This document shows positions 17,480-24,302 of a DNA stretch of 60,919 nt, in pieces (position 1 is the first letter of the stretch; each line of letters begins with the position of its first letter). Source of the DNA: Bacteroidota bacterium. Lineage in GTDB: Bacteria > Bacteroidota > Bacteroidia > Bacteroidales > CG2-30-32-10. The translations under genes and the position numbers were made by a program. A model generated the notes under the pieces. The model had not been told where the DNA came from. It did no database searches and saw only the letters and a program-made list of their open reading frames with translations. Where the stretch lies: positions 1 through 60,919 of the forward strand of contig JACAAW010000006.1 of the NCBI GenBank assembly GCA_013377115.1, read 5' to 3'.

Positions 17480-20089
17480 ATGATTTTATTGCAATACCTT
17501 CATTTTTTTTGTTTAATAACTTATGCTTTAATGGCAGGTTATGTTATTTATATCGATAGTAAATCACTGTTGAATAGGGCTTGCGCAGCGTTAATGGTTT
17601 GCTTTTTTGTTTGGTCGACTTATGAAGTTTTTGGCAATAGGGAGGGTATTTCTAAGGAGATAGCCATTCTTTTTCAGAATATTTCTTCATTTGGATGGAT
17701 TGGTTTTTCTGGAGCTCTTATCGTTTTTTCTTTAGCATTTTCGAAAAATGAAAGATTATTGAAATCAAAATTTCTTATAGTTATAATGGCTCTAATCTCA
17801 TTGGGGTTAATATTTGTGCAGTGGACAGAGGGCATGGTTGTAAATCCAGTAAAGTTGCAATTTGGTTGGGTCTTTGGTTGGTCAAATAGTTTTTGGACCT
17901 ATCTCTATTTTCTTTATTATTCCTCAATAACTTTAATTTCTATTTTTATTATTTACAACTTTCGAAAAAAAACGAATTTAGTTAGTAAGAGAAAGCAATC
18001 CAACATTTTGTTAATTACAATCACAATTTCATTAATTACGGGGACCATTTCGAATGTAATAATACCCTTGTTTTATAATATTGCAATCGTTCAGTTAGCT
18101 GATGTCTTAATAATAATTTTTGCAATTGGGCTGTTTTATTCGATAGTAAAATTTAAATTCTTAAATATTACACCTGCAATTGCTGCTGAGAACATCATTT
18201 CAACAATGTCCGAATTATTAATAATAACTGATAATGAAGGAAATATCTTGGATGTTAATAATTCCGGATTAAAAACATTGGAATATAATCAACGGGAATT
18301 AAAGGGGAAATCAATCGAGATATTATTTGGTAAAAATAAAAAGATTAAATCTTTCCTTCAAAAAGTTTCATTGGGTGAAATAATTTTAAATCAAGATGAA
18401 GAATTTATTTCAAAGAAATTAAGAATCATACCTGTAATTTATTCATGTACACCATTGAAAGATGAAGAAGGGGAAAAAAGAGGGAATGTAATTGTTGCTA
18501 GGAATATTAGCGAAAGATTGGATACCGAAAAATTATTAAAAGAAACTGAGGATAAGTACCAGTTTATTGTTGAAAATACCGATGATGTGTTGTGGCTTAT
18601 GAATAGCAACCTTCAGCTTGAATATGAAACGCCGTCAGTCTATAGATTTTTTGGTTATACTGTTGAGGAACACATGAAAATGTCTCTTGAAGAATATTTA
18701 ACTCCTGATTCCGCGCAATTAATTCAAAATGAATTTCAAGAGGGGATGATAAATTTGATGAAAAAGGACTATGCCAAACTAAGAAATAAAGCAGAACTTG
18801 AAGTTGAATTTGTTCGGAAGGATAAAACAACAGGGTTTGCAAGAATATCAATGACCATTATTCGTGATGAAGAATATCGAATATTAAAAATAAGAGGAAT
18901 TACCACAGATATTACAGAACGAAAAATTGCAGAAAAAGAACTCGTTAAAGCAAAGGAAAAAGCTGAGGAAGCTGATCGTCTAAAATCTGCTTTCCTTGCA
19001 AATATGAGTCATGAAATCCGCACCCCAATGAATGGAATTATTGGATTTGCACAACTACTAAATTTAGAAAGTACCACAACCGAAGAAAGAAAAGAATTTG
19101 TAAATATCATCAATGAAAGTGCTGATCATCTGCTAATTTTAATAAATGATATTATTGATATTGCAAAAATAGATAGCAATCAGATAGCAATCAATAAAGT
19201 AACTATAAATTTAAACCAGCTTTTAAATGATTTATTTCTCTTATACGAAAGAGAAAAAGTTCAAAAGAATAAAAGTGATATTGTTTTGGTATTAGAAAAA
19301 GCATTGCCCGACAATCAAAGCAATATTTATACCGATGATGTGAGATTAAAACAAGTATTGTATAATTTAATTAGTAATTCATTGAAATTCACTAAAGAAG
19401 GATTCATAAAATTTGGTTATACAATTGAAAATGAAGCAATACAATTTTTTGTGAAAGACACAGGAAAAGGAGTTGCAGATTCAAAGCAAAAATTGATTTT
19501 TGAGCGCTTTAGACAAGAAGAAGAATCAAATACCCGACAATATGGTGGTTCGGGTTTAGGTCTTTCTATTTCCAAAGGACTAATTGAACTTCTTGATGGA
19601 AAAATATGGATGGAATCCAGAGAAGGACATGGTGCTTCATTCTTTTTTACACTCCCAATAAATGTTATTACAAATGAGCATTCAATTGTTCGTTCTAAAG
19701 AAATTAGTTTAAAAGAGTATGATTTTAGCGGGAAAACAATTTTAGCAGTTGAAGATGTTGAAATAAATGCAATGATAATTCGTCAATATCTAAAAACAAC
19801 AAATGCAAAAGTTATTGAAGCAAAAAATGGTGATTCAGCGATTAAAATTTGTAATGAAAACGATAAAATTGATTTGGTTTTAATGGATATTTTGATGCCT
19901 ATAATGAATGGCTATGACGCAACAAAAGAAATTAGAAAAATAAGACCAAACTTGCCAATAATCGCACTTACGGCCTATGCTTATGCCGAAGACAGAGAAA
20001 AGTGCTTAAAGGCGGGATGCAATGATTTTGTGACAAAACCAATCGATTGGTCAGAATTGTATGCTGTGATTGATACTTGGTTAAAATAA
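17480..20089 (+). CDS. Hybrid sensor histidine kinase (7TM, PAS-PAS, HisKA, HATPase, REC)
   Basis: 869 residues. Residues 1-230 contain seven hydrophobic segments resembling the N-terminal 7TM sensor region of histidine kinases. Two PAS domains follow (about 235-350, and 360-485 ending TDITERK). HisKA carries the phosphoacceptor H511 in NMSHEIRTPMNG. The ATPase domain (about 610-725) shows the N-box NSLKFT, DTGKGV and GGSGLGLSI. The C-terminal receiver (about 750-869) has acidic residues in VEDVEIN, phosphoacceptor D803 in LMDILMP and the late Lys in TKPIDW. All phosphorelay residues are intact. No separate response regulator gene adjoins it, so output probably passes through a phosphotransfer protein or by receiver interaction. 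The signal sensed is unknown. Confidence 0.93.
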   Translation: MILLQYLHFFCLITYALMAGYVIYIDSKSLLNRACAALMVCFFVWSTYEVFGNREGISKEIAILFQNISSFGWIGFSGALIVFSLAFSKNERLLKSKFLIVIMALISLGLIFVQWTEGMVVNPVKLQFGWVFGWSNSFWTYLYFLYYSSITLISIFIIYNFRKKTNLVSKRKQSNILLITITISLITGTISNVIIPLFYNIAIVQLADVLIIIFAIGLFYSIVKFKFLNITPAIAAENIISTMSELLIITDNEGNILDVNNSGLKTLEYNQRELKGKSIEILFGKNKKIKSFLQKVSLGEIILNQDEEFISKKLRIIPVIYSCTPLKDEEGEKRGNVIVARNISERLDTEKLLKETEDKYQFIVENTDDVLWLMNSNLQLEYETPSVYRFFGYTVEEHMKMSLEEYLTPDSAQLIQNEFQEGMINLMKKDYAKLRNKAELEVEFVRKDKTTGFARISMTIIRDEEYRILKIRGITTDITERKIAEKELVKAKEKAEEADRLKSAFLANMSHEIRTPMNGIIGFAQLLNLESTTTEERKEFVNIINESADHLLILINDIIDIAKIDSNQIAINKVTINLNQLLNDLFLLYEREKVQKNKSDIVLVLEKALPDNQSNIYTDDVRLKQVLYNLISNSLKFTKEGFIKFGYTIENEAIQFFVKDTGKGVADSKQKLIFERFRQEEESNTRQYGGSGLGLSISKGLIELLDGKIWMESREGHGASFFFTLPINVITNEHSIVRSKEISLKEYDFSGKTILAVEDVEINAMIIRQYLKTTNAKVIEAKNGDSAIKICNENDKIDLVLMDILMPIMNGYDATKEIRKIRPNLPIIALTAYAYAEDREKCLKAGCNDFVTKPIDWSELYAVIDTWLK

Positions 20090-20104
20090 TGGATTAAACA
20101 ATAA

Positions 20105-21235
20105 TTATTTTGAAATAATAAAATCTTCCACATTTTTTCTCCAGGATTTGTAACTTGATTTTGCTCTACCAACTCGAACAATCATTTGGATTTTTTCTTT
20201 TGATTTAGTTTTGGTTAATTTATTAAATTCCTTTTGCAATTCTTCCATTTGAGAATATTCTTGAATAACTTGATTGTAAGGATGAGTTACGATTCCAAGC
20301 TTTGCAATAGCAACATTATAGCGGGCGTAATCTCTGCCAGCTAAAATCCAATCCAACATTGTGTTTGTATTGGTTTTAAACATGATAATTCCTTTTGAAG
20401 AATACACTCCTTTATTGATTCCTTTCATTGTTGCTTTGAAAATTTTACCACTATGCCAGGTGAGGCTATCGCCTTTTTTTAATGACATTTCTGCAAACAT
20501 TTTTCCCATGCCATCTGTTCCCATTTGTGGAATGCTAATTCCATCTTTTTTTGTTTGCCTTTCTTCTTCGTTAAAGCGAAACATCTTTCTGGTTTCTTCA
20601 TTGGTCATTTTTGTTTTAGTTTCAATTTCCATTGCTTTACTAAAAATATCCAAATAAGGCTTCATTTCTGATTCGCCTGTAATAAAAGTCATTTCACTAT
20701 GAGCCTTGTCCATTAATAATTTTATTTGATTAAATTCTTCGATAGTTATCATTTTTCCAGTATAGGGTTTTCGATTTGTGCCCCGCTGGTAAATGAAATC
20801 ATAAAGTACATCTTTTTGAATCGAAGAATTTTTTATAAAAGAAATTTTGGCCAATGGTTTTTCTGCAATTTTATTTTTCTGTATTTCATATTCACCAAAT
20901 GGGAAATATTCAACTTTGGTTTCGTAACCCTCATTTGACATTCCTATTGCCATTAGCTCAATAAAACAACCTGCTCCCATATGAATTTGCCTTGCCGGTG
21001 GATCGGTTTCAGGAAGAACATGCTTTACATAAAGCAACATTTCATTACTAGATAATGTATCAATAAACCAGCATTGTGTATTGTGTGGACTTGGTGCCGT
21101 AATCCCATAAGCAATGGCCTTTAAAACTGGAGATTTATACGCAGTTGGATTTGGTCGCTTTTCATATTGAGCATTACTCGTATTTATGGCAAAAACAAAT
21201 ATTGCCATTAAAATTAATTTAAAATTGTGGTTCAT
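20105..21235 (-). CDS. Exported Acg-type nitroreductase-family protein
   Basis: 376 residues from the ATG at 21235, which begins a signal peptide (MNHNFKLILMAIFVFAINTSNAQ); an upstream ATG at 21274 would displace it. The APSPHNTQCW segment, the LLYVK...LPETDPPARQ stretch and HMGAGCFIELMAI match the Acg/nitroreductase-like family (Mycobacterium Rv2032-type, FMN-binding fold). Members bind flavin, and several are tied to nitrosative or hypoxic stress rather than to proven nitroreduction. It lies 127 bases downstream of a Crp-family regulator gene on the same strand. The gap contains its own -7 element and a perfect inverted repeat suited to a Crp/Fnr-type protein. Enzymatic function is unknown. 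Confidence 0.75.
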   Translation of the reverse strand: MNHNFKLILMAIFVFAINTSNAQYEKRPNPTAYKSPVLKAIAYGITAPSPHNTQCWFIDTLSSNEMLLYVKHVLPETDPPARQIHMGAGCFIELMAIGMSNEGYETKVEYFPFGEYEIQKNKIAEKPLAKISFIKNSSIQKDVLYDFIYQRGTNRKPYTGKMITIEEFNQIKLLMDKAHSEMTFITGESEMKPYLDIFSKAMEIETKTKMTNEETRKMFRFNEEERQTKKDGISIPQMGTDGMGKMFAEMSLKKGDSLTWHSGKIFKATMKGINKGVYSSKGIIMFKTNTNTMLDWILAGRDYARYNVAIAKLGIVTHPYNQVIQEYSQMEELQKEFNKLTKTKSKEKIQMIVRVGRAKSSYKSWRKNVEDFIISK

Positions 21236-21311
21236 GATTTTTTGTTTTTCATTTAGAATTGAGTGGTTTTTCAAAATATTATGAATTTAGGTTTCCAATA
21301 ATATTGAAACA

Positions 21312-21319
21312 CAAAATTA
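21312..21319 (-). promoter_or_regulatory. -7 element (TAATTTTG) of the nitroreductase gene
   Basis: The minus strand reads TAATTTTG, matching TAnnTTTG. Transcription would start near 21305, about 70 bases before the ATG. No well-spaced -33 TTG is present (the nearest is 15 bases away), which fits an activator-dependent promoter. Confidence 0.5.
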
Positions 21320-21341
21320 AAGTGCAGGAAAATGCAAATCG

Positions 21342-21355
21342 TTAACCTGGGTTAA
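21342..21355. promoter_or_regulatory. Candidate Crp/Fnr-family operator (TTAACC-N2-GGTTAA)
   Basis: A perfect inverted repeat with 6-base arms and a 2-base spacer, in the gap between a Crp-family regulator gene and the nitroreductase gene. Its centre is about 43 bases upstream of the start predicted from the -7 element at 21312-21319. That is close to the class II activator position (-41.5). The binding protein is inferred, not shown. Confidence 0.5.
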
Positions 21356-21362
21356 AAAGTGA

Positions 21363-21956
21363 TTATTGTTTGGATAATCTTTTTCGAATGCGGCTTAAGG
21401 ATGGACCTTGAATTCCTAGATAGGATGAAATGTTTGTTAAAGAAACTCGTTGAAAAATATCTGGATGTTGGTTTAATAAATTAATATATCGTTCTTCTGC
21501 AGTGCGAAATAAAAAATCCTGAACTCGATTGGCGGTTTCTGCATAAACAGATTCGGAGATGATTCTGCCAAGGCGCTCCCAATTATGGGATTTGGCATAA
21601 AACTCTAAAATTTTCTTTCGTTTTGGTAGTAATATCACTTCGGTATCTTCCATTGCCTGAATGAACATCTGACTTGGATTTTGTGTTAGAAAGCTCTGAT
21701 ATTCAACAACAAAATTCTGGTCGAAAAAGAAATGAAAATTTACTTCTTCACCTTTTTGATTGATATAAAACCATTTAAAACTTCCTTTTGTAATAAAGCC
21801 AATTTGTTGCTCAATTTCACCTGATGATAAATAATAATCATTTTTCTTGAATTTTTTTATTTTGAGCATTGGCTTTAAAACAAGCCATTCTTCTTCAGTA
21901 ATAGTTGTAATGGAAGCAAAAACAAATTTTAGATGATCAACCATTTTTATATTCAA
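21363..21956 (-). CDS. Crp/Fnr-family transcriptional regulator
   Basis: 197 residues. An N-terminal cyclic-nucleotide-binding-like beta barrel (about 20-120; GFITKGSFKWFY, NFHFFFDQNF) is followed by the dimer helix (HNWERLGRII...) and a C-terminal winged helix with recognition region VSLTNISSYLGIQGPSLSRIRKRL. No Cys cluster for an Fe-S centre is seen, so it is not a classical oxygen-sensing Fnr; the ligand is unknown. The downstream gene on the same strand is the Acg-type nitroreductase, with a candidate operator between them. The second Crp paralogue in the window, 22795-23376, has the same layout. Binding to the palindromes nearby is inferred only. Confidence 0.9.
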   Translation of the reverse strand: MNIKMVDHLKFVFASITTITEEEWLVLKPMLKIKKFKKNDYYLSSGEIEQQIGFITKGSFKWFYINQKGEEVNFHFFFDQNFVVEYQSFLTQNPSQMFIQAMEDTEVILLPKRKKILEFYAKSHNWERLGRIISESVYAETANRVQDFLFRTAEERYINLLNQHPDIFQRVSLTNISSYLGIQGPSLSRIRKRLSKQ

Positions 21957-21969
21957 GAATTTTATTATT

Positions 21970-21983
21970 ATTCATAAATGAAT
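21970..21983. promoter_or_regulatory. Inverted repeat ATTCAT-N2-ATGAAT upstream of the Crp-family gene
   Basis: Perfect 6-base arms with a 2-base spacer, 13 bases upstream of the regulator start codon. The 6-2-6 geometry equals that of the repeat before the nitroreductase gene, but the sequence differs and is A+T-rich. It may be an autoregulatory site or chance. Confidence 0.3.
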
Positions 21984-22034
21984 CACAAAAACTAGAATGT
22001 AAATTTATTATTTTCTTCTCTTTTTTACAAAAAA

Positions 22035-22059
22035 AAAGCTCGAGAAAGTCTCAAGCTTT
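22035..22059 (-). terminator. Rho-independent terminator of the lipoprotein gene
   Basis: The minus strand forms AAAGCTTGAG / CTCGAGCTTT, a 10-bp stem with one G-U pair and a 5-base loop, followed by a run of Ts. It lies about 20 bases after the stop of the minus-strand lipoprotein gene, separating it from the downstream Crp-family gene. Confidence 0.85.
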
Positions 22060-22079
22060 TAAAAAGAACTGATTAATAA

Positions 22080-22709
22080 TTATTGATTGAAAGTTGTTGG
22101 AGCACTATTTAAATTGCCTTTCATATAAAAGTAAGCCCGCTCCAAGTTTTTCATGAATGGAATTTCTTTCCCCTCTTTTAATTTATATAAAAACACCGTT
22201 TCTTCTAAAATCCCTTGTTCATATTTGTATTCCTGTGTTATTCGAAGATGATCGTAAGGGGCATATTTACTGATGCCAATCACATTAAAATCCAAAGTTT
22301 GGTTACGGAATTCTTTGTCTGTTGTTCCATTTCCATTTCCTAGAGAGGAGGTTAATTCAGATATAATATTCCCATCTTTGAGACTATATTTTAATTCAAA
22401 ATACATTGTCTGATCTCTATCGCCTGCTTTTCCATCATAATTTGGATTTCTGCGATGAAGACTTTTTATTGATTTCCAATGATTATTATATCGTTTTTGA
22501 ATTACATCGAACTGGTAATCATAAGATTCGTCTCTTTCCCATTTGTCATTAGTAAATCTATATGCTTCACTTGTTCCATTCCAAATGATTGTGTAGGTAT
22601 CCTCAATTGTTAATTTGCTACTTAATGGAATAATTGTATTTTTTGTTACTCCGCATCCGCTCAACCAAAGTAAAGCTATGGTTGATAAAAACATCCAAAT
22701 TTTTTTCAT
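22080..22709 (-). CDS. Lipoprotein of unknown function
   Basis: 209 residues. The N-terminus MKKIWMFLSTIALLWLSGC is a lipoprotein signal with the lipidated Cys at 19. The rest is hydrophilic and probably beta-rich, with many aromatic residues (YTIIWNG, YDYQFDVIQKRY, MYFELKYSL); no catalytic motif was recognised. It sits between two Crp-family regulator genes on the same strand, has its own strong terminator, and is preceded by a TTTGTGA/TCACAAA inverted repeat, so it is probably a separately controlled gene. The family was not recognised. Confidence 0.8.
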   Translation of the reverse strand: MKKIWMFLSTIALLWLSGCGVTKNTIIPLSSKLTIEDTYTIIWNGTSEAYRFTNDKWERDESYDYQFDVIQKRYNNHWKSIKSLHRRNPNYDGKAGDRDQTMYFELKYSLKDGNIISELTSSLGNGNGTTDKEFRNQTLDFNVIGISKYAPYDHLRITQEYKYEQGILEETVFLYKLKEGKEIPFMKNLERAYFYMKGNLNSAPTTFNQ

Positions 22710-22721
22710 TTTAATTTAAGT

Positions 22722-22749
22722 TTTGTGATTAATAATTTAACGTCACAAA
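22722..22749. promoter_or_regulatory. Inverted repeat TTTGTGA-N14-TCACAAA
   Basis: Perfect 7-base arms (22722-22728 and 22743-22749), starting 13 bases upstream of the lipoprotein start codon. The arms resemble Crp half-sites (TGTGA/TCACA), but the spacer is 14 rather than 6 bases. It may be a regulator site or an RNA structure in the leader. Confidence 0.35.
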
Positions 22750-22794
22750 TTTCTATAAAGTAGGGCTGAAAAAAATTAACAAATGTTATTTTCG

Positions 22795-23376
22795 CTATTT
22801 CTGAGCAATTTTTTTTCGTAATCGGCTCAAACTTTCTTTTTCGAGACCAATGTATGAAGCAATATGGTACAATGGAACTCTGTTTAAGAGGTGGGGTTCG
22901 TTCTCGAGGATTTGAAGATATCTTTGTTCTCCATCTAAAAATAAAAAACTCTCGGCTCTTTGAGTAATCATTTTATATAATTGTTCAGCCATTAAACGGC
23001 CAAAACGTTCCCAGTTGTGGGAGTGATTATAGGCATTTTGTAATACTGAAAGATTAAAGGTTACAATTTCTGATTTTTCAAGGGCTTCAATAAAATATTT
23101 ACTTGGCTTTTCTTGCAAAAAGCTATTATAATCTGTTATAAATTGGTTTTCGAAAATGAATTTTGTGTTAATTTCTTTACCTTCTGAAAGATAATAAATT
23201 CGAAAACCACCGTAATTAACAAATCCAACCTCTTTACAAATATTGCCTTCGCTTAGAATAATCTCTTTTTCTTTTATGATTTTTTTCTTCAGAAAAGGTT
23301 CAAAAAATAAACCATCTTCTTCACTCATAAATGGAACATCTTTTAACCAGTCACTAAATTTTTGAAATTCGGTCAT
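22795..23376 (-). CDS. Crp/Fnr-family transcriptional regulator (second copy)
   Basis: 193 residues, similar in layout to the regulator at 21363-21956: a beta-barrel sensor domain (VGFVNYGGFRIYY, KFIFENQFITDYNSFL), a dimer helix with HNWERFGRLMAEQL, and a winged helix (VPLYHIASYIGLEKESLSRLRKKI). Shared phrases such as HNWER.GR show that the two are paralogues. No Fe-S Cys motif is present. A TAGCTTTG element lies 40 bases upstream. The gene upstream on the same strand encodes a COG4705 membrane protein, which it may regulate; this is inference from position only. Confidence 0.9.
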   Translation of the reverse strand: MTEFQKFSDWLKDVPFMSEEDGLFFEPFLKKKIIKEKEIILSEGNICKEVGFVNYGGFRIYYLSEGKEINTKFIFENQFITDYNSFLQEKPSKYFIEALEKSEIVTFNLSVLQNAYNHSHNWERFGRLMAEQLYKMITQRAESFLFLDGEQRYLQILENEPHLLNRVPLYHIASYIGLEKESLSRLRKKIAQK

Positions 23377-23415
23377 TTTTTATACTTGAAAATTGGGTTT
23401 TAATCAAAAAATTAT

Positions 23416-23423
23416 CAAAGCTA
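23416..23423 (-). promoter_or_regulatory. -7 element (TAGCTTTG) of the second Crp-family gene
   Basis: The minus strand reads TAGCTTTG, a match to TAnnTTTG, 39 bases upstream of the start codon at 23376. It suggests transcription independent of the upstream membrane-protein gene. Confidence 0.45.
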
Positions 23424-23464
23424 ATTTATGGAAAAAAGTAAATATTGCAAAAAGAAAATTCTCT

Positions 23465-24223
23465 TTAATTTTCATTATTGGAGTAAACCTTCTTTTTTTC
23501 CTTAGAAATATTGATAATTGAAAAAATAATGAGAATTACCAATGCGCCGAAAAGGATTAAAGATGAACCCGCAGTTCCAAAATTGAGTCCATCCTGTTCT
23601 GTTGGTTTTGTTAGTAAATCTCCAAAAGTTGCTCCAAATGGCCTCGTGAGAACAAAAGCAAACCAAAAAAGAATAACATATGATATTTTAGTAAAATAAT
23701 AACCGATTACAATTAATATAAGTAAGCTTCCTATAAGCAAGGCACCACCGGCAAAACCCAATCCTGAATTGTCTGCTAGGAAATCCCCCAAAGCGGTTCC
23801 TAATGTATTTGAAAATAAAATGGCTGTCCAATAAAATAATTCACCACGCAATGATTTAATATTGGTTACCGATAATGACTTTTCAGTAGCTTTCCAAATT
23901 ACCAGCGTAACGATAAGTAAAGAAACCAAAATTGAGGACCCAAAAGCATAGCCCAATTCTAGAGTTCGGTCCATAAAGTCTGACATTGTAGTTCCAGCAG
24001 TACTAGTTGCTAAAATTACCGACCAAAAAATAATTGGATGATGTTTTTTTGTAAAAAGTTGAATCACCAAAACAACAATAAAAAAGCTAATTAAAATGAT
24101 AGAACTAAATCCATAACCGATTTTCATGGTCATCGATAATAAATCACCAGCAGTTTCTCCCAAAGTGGTAGCGCAGATTTTCATTATCCAAAAAGCAATT
24201 GTTATTTGGGGTAACTTGTTCAT
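23465..24223 (-). CDS. COG4705-type multispanning membrane protein with four internal repeats
   Basis: 252 residues and about eight hydrophobic segments, so it is an inner-membrane protein. Four repeats of two segments each begin with a related polar motif: TLGETAGDLLS, TAGTTMSDFMD, TLGTALGDFLA and FGATFGDLLTK. The conserved T/G-rich turn with an acidic residue (G-D or S-D) recurs at the same place in each. This matches the uncharacterised COG4705 membrane-anchored family. Polar residues repeated in a membrane suggest a transport path, possibly for a cation, but the substrate is unknown. It lies 88 bases upstream of a Crp-family regulator gene on the same strand. Confidence 0.8.
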   Translation of the reverse strand: MNKLPQITIAFWIMKICATTLGETAGDLLSMTMKIGYGFSSIILISFFIVVLVIQLFTKKHHPIIFWSVILATSTAGTTMSDFMDRTLELGYAFGSSILVSLLIVTLVIWKATEKSLSVTNIKSLRGELFYWTAILFSNTLGTALGDFLADNSGLGFAGGALLIGSLLILIVIGYYFTKISYVILFWFAFVLTRPFGATFGDLLTKPTEQDGLNFGTAGSSLILFGALVILIIFSIINISKEKKKVYSNNEN

Positions 24224-24302
24224 GCTTGATTTTTAAATTGCAAAATACACTGCATTAATGTTCTTCAGAAAAATTGGCAAGGAACTTCAAAATAGGATTT
24301 TG

